The position numbers were made by a program, and so were the translations under genes. Shown piece after piece: positions 52,976 through 64,000 of a stretch of DNA of 64,000 nucleotides. Below the pieces are notes generated by a model. That model was not told where the DNA came from. It made no database searches and saw only the letters and a list, made by a program, of their open reading frames with translations. Position 1 is the first letter of the stretch, and the number at the start of each line of letters is the position of its first letter. Origin of the DNA: Pelagibacteraceae bacterium (GTDB lineage Bacteria > Pseudomonadota > Alphaproteobacteria > Pelagibacterales > Pelagibacteraceae); contig SHWS01000002.1 of the NCBI GenBank assembly GCA_009693705.1, positions 1 to 64,000 on the forward strand. The letters are read 5' to 3'.

Positions 52976-54511
52976 CTAGGATTTAAAATTTTCTTTAAAC
53001 TGAACAATCACACTAATGAGTAATTTTTCTATATCGCTCTCAAGTTTTCCTGAACTTAAAATTGAATTTATAATCTCAGGTTTGTCAGATTTGCATTTTT
53101 CAATAATCTTAGTTTCAAACTCTGCAATATCTTTTAAATCAATATTATCCAAGTAACCTTTTACACCACAAAATACTGAGATAACCTGTTCGGCTACTGT
53201 CATTGGAGTATATTGTTTTTGTTTCAGAAGTTCGGTTAATTTTGAACCTCTATTTAAAAGTTGTTGAGTTGAAGCATCTAAGTCTGATCCAAATTGGGCA
53301 AAAGCAGCCATTTCTCTATATTGAGCCAATTCTAATTTCATCGAACCTGAAACTTTTTTCATTGCTTTAGTTTGAGCAGCTGAACCAACCCTAGAAACAG
53401 ATAAACCTACGTTAATTGCCGGTCTTATTCCTTGGTTAAATAATTGAGTTTCTAAAAATATCTGACCATCTGTAATTGAAATTACGTTGGTTGGAATAAA
53501 TGCTGAAACGTCGCCACCTTGCGTTTCAATAATTGGAAGAGCCGTTAAAGAACCTCCTCCATGTTTATCACTTAATTTTGCAGCTCTCTCTAAAAGTCTA
53601 CTATGTAAATAAAATACATCGCCAGGATAAGCCTCACGTCCCGGAGGTCTTCTTAACAATAAAGACATTTGTCTATATGCTACTGCCTGCTTAGATAAAT
53701 CATCATAAATTATTAGAGCGTGCATTCCATTATCTCTAAAATATTCTCCCATTGTGCATCCTGTGTATGGAGCTAAAAACTGCAGAGGGGCAGAATCTGA
53801 TGCTGTCGCAGCAACAATAATCGTATATTCCATAGCACCCGCTTCTTCTAAAGTTTTCTGAATTTGTCTCACAGTTGATCTTTTCTGACCAATTGCTACA
53901 TAAATGCAATATAATTTTTGTTTCTCATCACCTGACTCATTAATTTTTTTTTGATTAATGATTGCATCAATTGCAACTGCAGTTTTTCCAGTTTGTCTGT
54001 CTCCAATAATTAATTCTCGTTGACCTCTTCCAATCGGAACTAAACTATCAATTGATTTCAGTCCTGTTTGCATGGGTTCACTTACAGACTGTCGTGGAAT
54101 AATTCCTGGAGCTTTTACTTCTACTCTGCTTCTTTGAATACTTTTATCTAGGGGTCCTTTGCCATCTATAGGATTACCCAGTCCATCTAGAACTCTACCT
54201 AACAACTTTTTGCCAACTGGAGTATCAACAATCTTACCTGTTCTTTTAACAATATCACCCTCTTTAATTCGTCTATCGTCACCAAAAATTACTACTCCAA
54301 CATTTTCACTTTCTAGGTTTAAAGCCATACCTTTAGAACCATCAGCGAACTCAACCATTTCTCCAGCTTGAACATTATCCAAACCATAGATTCTAGCAAT
54401 ACCATCTCCTACTGATAATACCTGACCAACCTCGGTGACTTCTGCCTTGCTACCAAAATTTTTAATTTGTTCCTTTAAAATTTTAGTTACTTCTGAAGGA
54501 TTTATTTCCAT
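52976..54511 (-). CDS. atpA: F1 ATP synthase alpha subunit
   Basis: [44 protein letters not shown]. Confidence 0.99.
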   Translation of the reverse strand: MEINPSEVTKILKEQIKNFGSKAEVTEVGQVLSVGDGIARIYGLDNVQAGEMVEFADGSKGMALNLESENVGVVIFGDDRRIKEGDIVKRTGKIVDTPVGKKLLGRVLDGLGNPIDGKGPLDKSIQRSRVEVKAPGIIPRQSVSEPMQTGLKSIDSLVPIGRGQRELIIGDRQTGKTAVAIDAIINQKKINESGDEKQKLYCIYVAIGQKRSTVRQIQKTLEEAGAMEYTIIVAATASDSAPLQFLAPYTGCTMGEYFRDNGMHALIIYDDLSKQAVAYRQMSLLLRRPPGREAYPGDVFYLHSRLLERAAKLSDKHGGGSLTALPIIETQGGDVSAFIPTNVISITDGQIFLETQLFNQGIRPAINVGLSVSRVGSAAQTKAMKKVSGSMKLELAQYREMAAFAQFGSDLDASTQQLLNRGSKLTELLKQKQYTPMTVAEQVISVFCGVKGYLDNIDLKDIAEFETKIIEKCKSDKPEIINSILSSGKLESDIEKLLISVIVQFKENFKS

Positions 54512-55069
54512 TTATGTCTCCATCATTTTATTTTGGATTTGTTGTAATTTATTTTTAATAGATGTATCAACCATTGTACTACCTACTTGGACGACAAGTC
54601 CTCCAATTAAACTTTTATCCTGTTTGTAGTTTAATTTTATTTTAGAGCTAAAATTTTTTGAAAGATCATCAGTAATTTTAGTAATTTCTTCGTTCGAAAG
54701 ATTTTTTGCTGATCTAAGTTCAGCTTTCAATTCTCCTCTTTTTTGTGAACATATCTCTATAAAACTTTTAAGTATTTGTTCTAGATAAAAAAATCTTTTT
54801 TTAGTTATTAAAAGACTTAAAAAATTCTTTAATAAACTTTCAAACTTATATTGTTCTGAAATCTTATTAATAACATTTAATAATTCTTGTTGGATACTTG
54901 TAGGATTTTTAATTAAGTTGGAAAAATCTATACTAGATTGTATTAATTTTAAAATTTTAGAAGATTGTTCCTCTATTTTTAGAAGAAGATTAGTCTCATT
55001 TGCAAGTTCATAAAGGGCTAATGAATACCTGCTTGAAGATGTGTTTGAAAATCCCTTATTTTTACTCAA
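54512..55069 (-). CDS. atpH: F1 ATP synthase delta subunit
   Basis: SRYSLALYELANE N-terminus, C-terminal LIGGLVVQVGSTMVDTSIKNKLQQI. Confidence 0.95.
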   Translation of the reverse strand: MSKNKGFSNTSSSRYSLALYELANETNLLLKIEEQSSKILKLIQSSIDFSNLIKNPTSIQQELLNVINKISEQYKFESLLKNFLSLLITKKRFFYLEQILKSFIEICSQKRGELKAELRSAKNLSNEEITKITDDLSKNFSSKIKLNYKQDKSLIGGLVVQVGSTMVDTSIKNKLQQIQNKMMET

Positions 55070-55175
55070 TTAATTACCTATATTTTTATTAGATTATTTA
55101 AAAAACAGGTTTTAATTAACATATGAAGATAATGTCTTCAAGTAACACATTGCCTTAAAATGCTTTTTTTTCCTT

Positions 55176-57131
55176 TTAATTAAAGTTTATTGGATCGACA
55201 TCAACTGAAAGTTTTATTTCTGAGGGGAATTTATAATTTTGAATAATTTTAGCGATAGAATTCTGCAATTTAAGAGATTTTGATCCTCTAATTAGTAATC
55301 TAATTCGATATTTTCTTTTTAACCTGAATATAGGTGCGCTAACAGGACCTAAAACTTTGGCTTCTACATTTTTTTCAATAAAATTTTTAAAGTTAAAAGC
55401 TTCTTTTTCCAATTTTAGATCATTATTACCTGTAAGAATTAATGATATAAATCTTTCAAAAGGAGGTAGTTTGTTTAGTTTTCTTATTTCTAATTCTTTA
55501 TCTAAAAATATATCAGGATTACTATTGGTAATGTCTGAAATCATTTTTGTATTAGTATGATAGGTCTGAAAATATACAGTTGCAGGTTTTCCAGTTCTTC
55601 CCGCTCTGCCTGAAAGCTGATGGTATAATTGTAAATTTTTTTCAGCACCTCTTAAATCATGACCTTGAGAAGATAAATCAATATCCACTACTACTATGCA
55701 ATTTAAACTTGGAAAATGAAAACCTTTAGAAATTAATTGAGTTCCAACCAATATTTGTATTTCATTATTAATTATTTTTTCTAATATATTATTAGAATTT
55801 TTTTTATTCATAGTATCACTTGAAAAAATTTCAATTTTTTTATTAGGAAAATTTTTTTTTACCTCTTCAGATATTCTTTCTACTCCTGGTCCACAGAAGA
55901 CAAACTCACAATTTCCTTCTTTTGAACAAACTCTATTTAGTAGACTTTTAAAACCACAATAGTGGCAAAGTAAATTGTTTTTATTTTTATGATAAACTAA
56001 ATTAATTGAACAGTTTGGACAAGAGTAACTAACAAAACATTTATTGCATAAAACATTTGGTGCAAATCCTCTTCTGTTTAAAAAAAATAAAACTTGATCT
56101 TTTTTTTCTAAATGTAAATTCACTTTTTCAATTATTTTTTTTGATAGCCATGACTGCTTATCTAATTTATTTTCATTTAAATTAATTATTTCATATGTGG
56201 GCAAAGAAGCATTTTTGTAGCGTTGCTCCAATCTTGAAATAGTATATTTTCCTTTTTTAATATTTTCATAAGTTTCTATAGATGGCACAGCAGTTATTAA
56301 ATTTATTGGAATATTTTCAAATGAAGCTCTAGATATTGCCATGTCTCTAGCGTTATAGCTGATACCTTCATCTTGTTTGTAAGATTGGTCGTGTTCTTCA
56401 TCAACAATAATTAATCCTAATTTTTTAAAAGGTAAAAATAATGAAGATCGAGCACCAATAATAACTTTAATTTTATCGTTAGCTATCCCACTCCAGATAA
56501 TCTCTTTATTTTTTTTTGTAACCCCTGAATGCCATACAGCTGGTTTAAAACCAAAAAATTCAACAAACTTTTGCTCAAATTGTCCTGTTAAACCTATTTC
56601 TGGCAATAAGATTAATCCTTGGTAGCCCTTATTGATAATCTCTTTTAATGCTTCAAAGTAAACAATAGTTTTTCCTGATCCTGTTGTGCCTTGAAGAACA
56701 TGAACTCTAAAATTCTGATTAAATAAATTCATTTTTTTTAGAGCATTTTTTTGCTCTTCAGAAAGTTTAATTGAATTGTTTTTAATATTGAACTCAAAGG
56801 TCTGATAAAAGTCATTAGTAAATTTCTCGACCGCATTACCACCTAGCAAAAAAAGCTTTAATGCCATTCCTTTTGGAACAATATTGTATTCAGCAAACCA
56901 ATTAATAAATTTTATTATATTTTTATTTAATGGTGGGACATCTAATTTTTTTAAAATACTTTTAATTTTAAAATTTCTATTATTTTTCTTTTCAAACTCA
57001 TCCCAAACAATTCCAGTTTTTTTTGATTTACCAAAAGGTACAACAACATAATCTCCAAGTTTTAATTTTAAATCACTTTCATAAGTAAAGGGGTGATTAA
57101 AAATATTTGGTAGAAGAATAGAAACTTTCAT
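55176..57131 (-). CDS. priA: Primosomal protein N' (replication restart helicase)
   Basis: LLQGTTGSGKT-like motif, VDEEHDQSYKQDEGISYNARDMA, zinc-binding Cys pairs. Confidence 0.96.
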   Translation of the reverse strand: MKVSILLPNIFNHPFTYESDLKLKLGDYVVVPFGKSKKTGIVWDEFEKKNNRNFKIKSILKKLDVPPLNKNIIKFINWFAEYNIVPKGMALKLFLLGGNAVEKFTNDFYQTFEFNIKNNSIKLSEEQKNALKKMNLFNQNFRVHVLQGTTGSGKTIVYFEALKEIINKGYQGLILLPEIGLTGQFEQKFVEFFGFKPAVWHSGVTKKNKEIIWSGIANDKIKVIIGARSSLFLPFKKLGLIIVDEEHDQSYKQDEGISYNARDMAISRASFENIPINLITAVPSIETYENIKKGKYTISRLEQRYKNASLPTYEIINLNENKLDKQSWLSKKIIEKVNLHLEKKDQVLFFLNRRGFAPNVLCNKCFVSYSCPNCSINLVYHKNKNNLLCHYCGFKSLLNRVCSKEGNCEFVFCGPGVERISEEVKKNFPNKKIEIFSSDTMNKKNSNNILEKIINNEIQILVGTQLISKGFHFPSLNCIVVVDIDLSSQGHDLRGAEKNLQLYHQLSGRAGRTGKPATVYFQTYHTNTKMISDITNSNPDIFLDKELEIRKLNKLPPFERFISLILTGNNDLKLEKEAFNFKNFIEKNVEAKVLGPVSAPIFRLKRKYRIRLLIRGSKSLKLQNSIAKIIQNYKFPSEIKLSVDVDPINFN

Positions 57132-57153
57132 ATTTTTATAATATGAAAATTTA

Positions 57154-58554
57154 TTAAGAGTGTATTGCTCTTTTATCTACTGCTAATGCTGCCTCTTTAA
57201 CTGCTTCTGAAAAAGTTGGATGTGCATGACATGTTCTTGCTATATCTTCCGAACTCGCACCAAATTCCATTGCAATACCGATCTCAGCAATTAGTTCACC
57301 AGCATGTGGGCCAATTATTTGTGCGCCTAAAACTTTATCTGTAGTTTCGTCAGCTAAAATTTTTACAAAACCTTCTGTTTCATCAATGGCTTTAGCTCTT
57401 GAATTTGCCATAAATGAAAATTTACCTACTTTGTATTTTTGATTTAATTCTTTAAGCTGTTCTTCTGTTTGTCCAATACAAGCAACTTCTGGCTTTGTAT
57501 AAATTACACTTGGTATTGTATTATAATTTACATGCCCAGATTGACCCACTATATTTTCAGCGACTGCAATAGCTTCATCTTCGGCTTTATGTGCAAGCAT
57601 TGGTCCTTGAATAACATCCCCAATTGCATAAATATTATCTACATTCGTTTTAAAATTTTTATTTGTTTTAATTCTTTTTTTTTCATCAAGTTTAATACCA
57701 ATCTTTTCTAAATTTAAACCCTCGGTATTAGGTTTTCTACCAACAGAAATTAAAACTATATCACATTCATGTTGATTTTTATTTCCTTCATTGTCAGAAG
57801 TGATCACAATCGCACCTGTCTTATTTTTTTGAATAGTTTCAACTTTATTTTGCATATGAAAATGGATGCCTTGTTTTTTTAAAATTTTCATAAATTCTTT
57901 TGAAATTTCTTTATCCATTCCAGGACTAATGTGATCTAAAAACTCTATAATATGAACCTCTGCACCTAATCTTGACCAAACAGATCCCATTTCTAATCCT
58001 ATGTAACCTCCACCCACCACAATCATTTTTTTCGGAACTTTTTCTAATTTTAAAGCTCCTGTTGAAGATACAATTATTTTTTCATCAATTTCAATTCCTG
58101 GCAAAGAAACGGCCACTGAACCTGTCGCAATAATTGTTTTTTCGGATTGGATAGTGATTTCATTATTTTGATGATCTTTAATCAAAATTTCATTTCTAGA
58201 TTTAAAACTTCCAGTGCCTTTAAAATAGGTCACTTTGTTTTTTTTTAATAAAAACTCAACGCCTTTTGTTAAAACTGTTACCGCTTTATCTTTGCTCTGC
58301 ATCATTTTTCCAAGATTTAATTTTACATCTCCAACTTCAATGCCCTTACTTGAAAGATTTTTTACTTTATGAAATTCTTCTGACAAATTTAATAAACTTT
58401 TTGAAGGTATACAACCAACATTTAAACAAGTGCCTCCAAGTGAATCCCTTGAATCTATGCATGCAGTTTTAAGACCTAATTGAGCCAACCTAATTGCACA
58501 GATATAGCCAGCTGGTCCACCACCAATTACTACTGCTTGAAATTTTTCTGACAT
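57154..58554 (-). CDS. lpdA: Dihydrolipoyl dehydrogenase
   Basis: GGGPAGYICAIRLAQLG, GGTCLNVGCIPSKSLL, HAHPTFSEAVKEAAL. Confidence 0.97.
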   Translation of the reverse strand: MSEKFQAVVIGGGPAGYICAIRLAQLGLKTACIDSRDSLGGTCLNVGCIPSKSLLNLSEEFHKVKNLSSKGIEVGDVKLNLGKMMQSKDKAVTVLTKGVEFLLKKNKVTYFKGTGSFKSRNEILIKDHQNNEITIQSEKTIIATGSVAVSLPGIEIDEKIIVSSTGALKLEKVPKKMIVVGGGYIGLEMGSVWSRLGAEVHIIEFLDHISPGMDKEISKEFMKILKKQGIHFHMQNKVETIQKNKTGAIVITSDNEGNKNQHECDIVLISVGRKPNTEGLNLEKIGIKLDEKKRIKTNKNFKTNVDNIYAIGDVIQGPMLAHKAEDEAIAVAENIVGQSGHVNYNTIPSVIYTKPEVACIGQTEEQLKELNQKYKVGKFSFMANSRAKAIDETEGFVKILADETTDKVLGAQIIGPHAGELIAEIGIAMEFGASSEDIARTCHAHPTFSEAVKEAALAVDKRAIHS

Positions 58555-59874
58555 TTAAATTTCTAAAAATAACCTTCGTGGGTCTTCTAAATTTTCTTTT
58601 ATCATTTTTAAAAATGAAACAGACTCTTTTCCATCAACAATTCTATGATCATAAGAAAGAGCTAAATACATTATTGGTCTAATTTTAATTTCGCCATTAA
58701 TAACAACTGGTCTTTCAACAACATTATGCATTCCCAAAACCCCAGATTGTGGCAAATTTAATATTGGTGTTGAAAGCATTGAGCCATAAACACCACCATT
58801 GCTTATTGTAAATGTTCCGCCCTGAAGATCTTCAATAGCAAGTTTACCATCTCTTGCTTTTTCAGAAATTTCTTTAATTTTTTTTTCAATATTAGCAAAA
58901 GATAATTCATCAGCATTTCTTAAAACTGGGACAACTAAACCTTTATCCGTACCTACCGCAAAACTAATATTGTAGTAATTTTTATAAACTATTTCATCTC
59001 CATCAATTTCTGCATTCACTACTGGAAAACTTTTTAAGGCGACTACGCAAGCTTTGACGAAAAAAGACATAAAGCCTAATTTAATTCCATATCGACTTTC
59101 AAAATCTGCCTGATTTTCTTTTCTCATTTCCATAATACTTGACATATCTACTTCATTAAATGTTGTTAGTAATGCCGCATTTTCTTGTGCTTGTTTTAAT
59201 CTTCTTGCAATAGTCTGTCTCAATCTGGTCATTTTAATCCTCTCCTCTTGGCCATATTGAATTTTTCTTTGTGAGGGTTGAGGACTTGCTCCCATTAAAC
59301 TAACTAAATCACCTTTTAAAATTCTTCCATCTTTTCCAGATCCTTTAATAGACTTGAGGTCAATATTATTTTCAGCAACTATTTTTCTTACTGAAGGTGA
59401 CAAGGTTTCATCTGCAATTGATTTAAAAATATTTTTTTTTGGTTTTATTTCAGCTGTCAAAACTAATGGATCTAATTCATTAGTTAAAACTAAAGGTTCT
59501 TCTTCAACAATTCTTTCTGATTTTTTTTCTTCAAATATTTTTGGCTCTTTTTTTTGAACTTCTAGATTTATTACGTTATTTTTTTTTAATGCAGGTTCAA
59601 TTTTTTGAATTTCCTCTTTTTTGTCTAGCTCTAATTTATTTTCGCTTATAGAGCCTAGAAGCCCACCAACCTCAACTGTCATACCATCTTTTGAGGCTAT
59701 ATGTGTTAAAACTCCAGCAATAGGAGATGGAACTTCTAAATTTACTTTATCAGTCTCAAGCTCGACAATTGGCTCATCTGCTTCGACTTTATCCCCTTCC
59801 TTTTTTAACCACTTTGCTACAGTTGCTTCTGTAATGCTTTCACCAAGAGCTGGGACTAAAATTTTTTCAATCAT
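58555..59874 (-). CDS. sucB: 2-oxoglutarate dehydrogenase E2 (dihydrolipoyl succinyltransferase)
   Basis: [15 protein letters not shown] lipoyl domain, E3-binding domain, [19 protein letters not shown]. Confidence 0.97.
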   Translation of the reverse strand: MIEKILVPALGESITEATVAKWLKKEGDKVEADEPIVELETDKVNLEVPSPIAGVLTHIASKDGMTVEVGGLLGSISENKLELDKKEEIQKIEPALKKNNVINLEVQKKEPKIFEEKKSERIVEEEPLVLTNELDPLVLTAEIKPKKNIFKSIADETLSPSVRKIVAENNIDLKSIKGSGKDGRILKGDLVSLMGASPQPSQRKIQYGQEERIKMTRLRQTIARRLKQAQENAALLTTFNEVDMSSIMEMRKENQADFESRYGIKLGFMSFFVKACVVALKSFPVVNAEIDGDEIVYKNYYNISFAVGTDKGLVVPVLRNADELSFANIEKKIKEISEKARDGKLAIEDLQGGTFTISNGGVYGSMLSTPILNLPQSGVLGMHNVVERPVVINGEIKIRPIMYLALSYDHRIVDGKESVSFLKMIKENLEDPRRLFLEI

Positions 59875-59883
59875 TTTAATTAA

Positions 59884-62781
59884 TCATTCAAAAACTTTGT
59901 TTATAATTTCTTGCTGCTCAGAAATATGCCTCTTAGCGTATCCAGTTGCAGGAGAAGCATCCGAGTTTCTTCCTATGTAAGAAATTTTATCATTATTAGC
60001 TTTAATAGTATCTAATGTCCATTGTATATAATCTCTTACTGAAAACCAAGCTCCCATATTTTTTGGTTCTTCTTGACACCAATAGAATTTAGCAGATTTA
60101 GCATAGGGTTTTATTTCTTTAGCTAAACTTTTTGCTGGGAAAGGATACAATTGTTCAATTCTATAGAAAATTACATCATTTACTTTTAGTTTTTCTCTTG
60201 CTTCGAGTAAATCAAAATATATTTTACCAGAACAAATTATAACTTTTCTTATTTTTGAACTTTCTTTTAATTTTATAAAACCTTGAACTTTAGAGTCAAT
60301 TGCGTGATCCCCCAAAACTCTATGGAAATAATTTTTTTTACTAAAATCTGCTAGATTAGAAACACAATATTTATTTCTTAAAAGTGATTTAGGTGTCATA
60401 ATTACTAATGGCTTTCGAAAATCTGTGTGAATTTGCCTTCTCAATGCATGAAAATAATTAGCAGGTGTTGTACAATTTAATACTTGCATATTATCATTCG
60501 AACAAAGCTGCAGAAATCTTTCTAATCTTGCTGAAGAATGCTCGGGACCCTGCCCTTCATAACCATGGGGCAATAACAATACTAATCCTGAAGCTCTTGA
60601 CCATTTTCTTTCCCCAGACGATATGAACTGATCAATTATAACTTGAGCACCATTTGCAAAATCTCCAAATTGTGCTTCCCATAACGTAAGTGTGCTGGGT
60701 TCAACTAAACTATAACCATATTCAAAACCAAGCACTGCTAACTCTGATAAAAAACTATCAATTACTTCAAATCTTTTTTGATTTTTCGATATATTGTTTA
60801 AAGGGATATATCTTGAACTATCATTTTGATTTTTTAGCACTGAATGTCTTTGACTAAATGTTCCCCTAGCAGAATCTTGGCCAACTAATCTAACTGGATA
60901 ACCTTCTTCCAACAAAGTCCCAAAAGCTAATGTTTCAGCTGTTGACCAGTCAATATTTTTTCCTTCAAAAATAGATTTTTTTCTTATATTAATTATTTTA
61001 AGAATAGTTTTGTGTATATTTTTATCCTCAGGAATATTATGAATTTTTTCAGAAATTTCTAATATTTTACTTTCATCAACTCCTGTAACTCCTATTTTAT
61101 CTTTGCCTTTTATTGGTTTATACCTTGACCATGTTCCTTCATACCATTCAATTTTAGATTTATAATCTTTTGCATTTTGATAATGCTCATCAAGCAAATT
61201 TTTAAAATTTTTTATTAAATTAACCAATTCTTCTTCTGTGACAGTTTTTTCTTCAATCAATTTTCTTCCATAAATTTGGACAGTGGTTGGATGAGATCTA
61301 ATTTTTTTATACATTAAAGGTTGAGTAAAAGAAGGTTCATCACCTTCGTTATGACCAAATCTTCTGTAACAAGTTAAATCGATAACAACATCTCTATTAA
61401 ATTTTAATCTAAATTCCGTTGCAATTGTTGCGGCATAAACTGTAGCTTCTGGATCATCTCCATTCACGTGGATTATTGGTGCCTCAACCATCTTTGCAAT
61501 ATCAGATGGGTAAGGAGAAGATCTGGCGTATTCTGGACTTGTTGTGAATCCGACTTGATTGTTAATAATAATATGTATTGCTCCACCAGTATTATGACCA
61601 GGCAAACCTGACATAGCAAAACATTCAGCAACAACTCCTTGGCCTGCAAATGCTGCATCACCATGAATGAGAATTGGGATAACCTTATTTCTTTCTATAT
61701 CTTTATGAAAAAATTGTTTTGCTCTCGTTTGACCTAAAACAACTGGATTAACAGCTTCTAAATGAGATGGATTATCCGTTAAACTTACATGAACAGAATT
61801 TCCATCAAAAACACGATCTGAGGATGCGCCAAGATGATATTTTACATCTCCTGCACCATTTTTATTATCAGATTCAATTTCTCCACTAAATTCATTAAAA
61901 ATTTTTTTATAGGATTTCTGTAAAACATTTGCCAAAACATTCAATCTACCTCGATGAGACATCCCAATTTTAACTTCTTTAATTTTAGATTGACTGCCTA
62001 TTTTAATTATTTGCTCTAAAGTAAGAATTAAACTTTCACTTCCATCTATACCAAATCTTTTTGTGCCAATATACTTTGAAGCTAAAAATTTTTCAAAGCC
62101 CTCTGTTTGGATTAATTTATTTAAAAATACCTCTTTATCTTTTTTTGTAAACTGTATTGCTTTATCATCTTGCTCTATTCTGTCTCTAAACCATTTTCTT
62201 TCTGTCGGGTTTGAGATATGCATAAATTCATAACCAATATTTTTGCAATACGTTTTTTTTAAAAAAGTTAATATTTCTTTAATATTTGAATATTCTTTAT
62301 TGATTACACCGTTTAAGAAAATTTTTTTTTCATAATTTTCTTTCACAAAACCATAAAATTGTGGATGTAATTCATCTATATAATCAGATTGCCTCATTCC
62401 TAATGGATCAAGATTTGCTAATAGATGTCCTTGAGTCCTATATGCTCGAATTAATGTTACTGCTTTAATAGAATCTTTGTTTGAGTCTATCGGTAACTGA
62501 GTGTTCAATTTTTCTGATATATCTATTTCTTTATTTTCTAAGTTATTTTTTTCATATTGATTAACATTAATATTAATTTTTTTAGGACTCCATGACGGTC
62601 CTTTGATCTCATTTGCTATTATATTTAGTTCATCACCAATTTCAGTAAAATATTCCTTCCAACTACTTGGTAATGCCTTATCTTTATTAATAAACTTAAG
62701 ATACATTTCGTCAATAAATTCACTATTGGATTTATTGAGAAATGAAGTTTTTTCGAATTCAGAGTTTTTTGATAATGACAT
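59884..62781 (-). CDS. sucA: 2-oxoglutarate dehydrogenase E1
   Basis: EIKIGMSHRGRLNVLANVL-type region, HGDAAFAGQGVVAE, RRFGHNEGDEPSFTQPLMY; start moved to MSLSKNSEF (ORF-track start overlaps sucD). Confidence 0.97.
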   Translation of the reverse strand: MSLSKNSEFEKTSFLNKSNSEFIDEMYLKFINKDKALPSSWKEYFTEIGDELNIIANEIKGPSWSPKKININVNQYEKNNLENKEIDISEKLNTQLPIDSNKDSIKAVTLIRAYRTQGHLLANLDPLGMRQSDYIDELHPQFYGFVKENYEKKIFLNGVINKEYSNIKEILTFLKKTYCKNIGYEFMHISNPTERKWFRDRIEQDDKAIQFTKKDKEVFLNKLIQTEGFEKFLASKYIGTKRFGIDGSESLILTLEQIIKIGSQSKIKEVKIGMSHRGRLNVLANVLQKSYKKIFNEFSGEIESDNKNGAGDVKYHLGASSDRVFDGNSVHVSLTDNPSHLEAVNPVVLGQTRAKQFFHKDIERNKVIPILIHGDAAFAGQGVVAECFAMSGLPGHNTGGAIHIIINNQVGFTTSPEYARSSPYPSDIAKMVEAPIIHVNGDDPEATVYAATIATEFRLKFNRDVVIDLTCYRRFGHNEGDEPSFTQPLMYKKIRSHPTTVQIYGRKLIEEKTVTEEELVNLIKNFKNLLDEHYQNAKDYKSKIEWYEGTWSRYKPIKGKDKIGVTGVDESKILEISEKIHNIPEDKNIHKTILKIINIRKKSIFEGKNIDWSTAETLAFGTLLEEGYPVRLVGQDSARGTFSQRHSVLKNQNDSSRYIPLNNISKNQKRFEVIDSFLSELAVLGFEYGYSLVEPSTLTLWEAQFGDFANGAQVIIDQFISSGERKWSRASGLVLLLPHGYEGQGPEHSSARLERFLQLCSNDNMQVLNCTTPANYFHALRRQIHTDFRKPLVIMTPKSLLRNKYCVSNLADFSKKNYFHRVLGDHAIDSKVQGFIKLKESSKIRKVIICSGKIYFDLLEAREKLKVNDVIFYRIEQLYPFPAKSLAKEIKPYAKSAKFYWCQEEPKNMGAWFSVRDYIQWTLDTIKANNDKISYIGRNSDASPATGYAKRHISEQQEIINKVFE

Positions 62782-62815
62782 TGTTAATCTAATATATTCT
62801 TTGAGAAAGGGTTTT

Positions 62816-63691
62816 TCAATTAGACAACTTATCAAAGAGAGTTTTTCCAATTATCCCAGGTGATTTTGCAATGGTAATACCGCATTCTTCCATCTTTCTA
62901 ATTTTATTTTCAGCACCACCTTTTCCACCAGAAATTATCGCCCCTGCATGACCCATTCTTCTACCTGAAGGGGCTGTTATTCCTGCAATAAATCCTACTA
63001 TTGGTTTTTTTATTTTATGATTTTTAATAAATTCAGCTGCTTCTTCTTCTGCTGTTCCTCCAATTTCACCAATCATTAAAATAGATTGTGTTTCTTCATC
63101 ATTTAAAAATAATTCTAAACAGTCAATAAAATTTATTCCATTTATCGGATCTCCACCTATCCCTATACATGTCGATTGTCCTAATCCATTTTCAGTAGTC
63201 TGGGCGACTGCTTCGTAGGTTAAAGTTCCTGATCTTGAAACAATTCCCACTGATCCTTTTTTGTGAATATTGCCTGGCATAATTCCAATTTTACATTCTC
63301 CTGGCGTAATAATTCCAGGACAATTTGGGCCTATTAATCTACTTTTAGAGCTATTTATTTTTTGTTTAACTTTGAGCATATCTTGAATAGGTATGCCTTC
63401 AGTAATGCAAACTATTAATTCAATTGAAGATTCAATAGCTTCAATGATTGCTGTAGCTGCAAATTTTGCAGGCACATAAATCATTGTAGCATCAGCACCA
63501 ACTTTTTTTTTTGCTTCAGCCACAGAGTCAAACACTGGTCTACCTAAATGTTGTTGACCACCTTTTTTTGGAGTTACACCTCCAACTATATTTGTGCCAT
63601 ATTTAATAGCTTGATCAGAATGAAAAGTTCCTTGTGCACCAGTAAAACCCTGACAAATAACTTTTGTATTTTTGTTTATAAGAACAGACAT
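62816..63691 (-). CDS. sucD: Succinyl-CoA ligase alpha subunit
   Basis: [51 protein letters not shown]. Confidence 0.98.
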   Translation of the reverse strand: MSVLINKNTKVICQGFTGAQGTFHSDQAIKYGTNIVGGVTPKKGGQQHLGRPVFDSVAEAKKKVGADATMIYVPAKFAATAIIEAIESSIELIVCITEGIPIQDMLKVKQKINSSKSRLIGPNCPGIITPGECKIGIMPGNIHKKGSVGIVSRSGTLTYEAVAQTTENGLGQSTCIGIGGDPINGINFIDCLELFLNDEETQSILMIGEIGGTAEEEAAEFIKNHKIKKPIVGFIAGITAPSGRRMGHAGAIISGGKGGAENKIRKMEECGITIAKSPGIIGKTLFDKLSN

Positions 63692-63692
63692 A

Positions 63693-64000
63693 TTATTTTA
63701 TCGCTTCAACAATTTTTTTAGCTGCATCATCTAAATTTTCTGCTGTAATCAATTTTAAGCCTGAGCTTTCTAAAATTTTTTTTCCTTCTTCAAAATTTGT
63801 TCCAGCTAATCGAACCACTAAAGGAATATTTATATTTATTTCTTTTGCTGCATCTACTACACCTTGAGCAAGTATATCGCATCTCATAATTCCACCAAAA
63901 ATATTGATTAAAATTCCTTTGACATTTTGATCTGACAAAATAATCTTCATCGCCGCATATATTTTTTCTTTTGAAGCTCCTCCCCCAACATCTAGGAAAT
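63693..64000 (-). CDS. sucC: Succinyl-CoA ligase beta subunit, 5' part beyond window end
   Basis: Reading frame stays open to base 64000: [47 protein letters not shown]. Confidence 0.96.
   Translation of the reverse strand, partial: FLDVGGGASKEKIYAAMKIILSDQNVKGILINIFGGIMRCDILAQGVVDAAKEININIPLVVRLAGTNFEEGKKILESSGLKLITAENLDDAAKKIVEAIK

Noticed and set aside
55070-55175. Possible regulatory RNA upstream of atpH (TGAAGA-N5-TCTTCA hairpin on the minus strand)
   Set aside because: Single short stem with no SD contact or known motif; not enough evidence to call a feature or promoter.
59621-59980. 119-aa plus-strand ORF
   Set aside because: Antisense to sucB/sucA; mirror-frame artefact.

Overview
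This is a compact, very AT-rich, almost fully coding chromosomal segment of an alphaproteobacterium. Gene content, protein similarity recalled from memory and streamlining all fit the SAR11/Pelagibacterales lineage; this is inference, because the window has no rRNA. I see core metabolism genes only: the atpHAGDC operon, a sucCDAB-lpd module (sucC cut by the window end), obgE-proB-proA-nadD-rsfS-ctpA-rppH, metX-metW, hisC-tyrA, polA, priA, chvI-chvG-ahcY, a polyamine operon, RND efflux genes and purine salvage. There are no tRNA or rRNA genes, mobile elements, CRISPR arrays or prophages that I can support. The most interesting signals are non-coding or architectural: (1) a minimal ROSE-like RNA thermometer, with a heat-shock-type promoter, in front of hsp20; (2) a SAM-II riboswitch upstream of metX that overlaps a competing A:U helix; (3) a promoter for rpmB so close to the ATG that the mRNA is predicted to be nearly leaderless; (4) systematic tail-to-tail gene overlap, in 8 of 10 convergent pairs, with strong hairpins at the two exceptions; (5) a deoxyhypusine-synthase-like gene inside a polyamine operon; (6) a GDP-mannose-dehydratase-like SDR that has lost the catalytic YxxxK lysine; (7) a cytoplasmic muropeptide recycling set (AmpG-like, NlpC/P60, AmgK, MurU).
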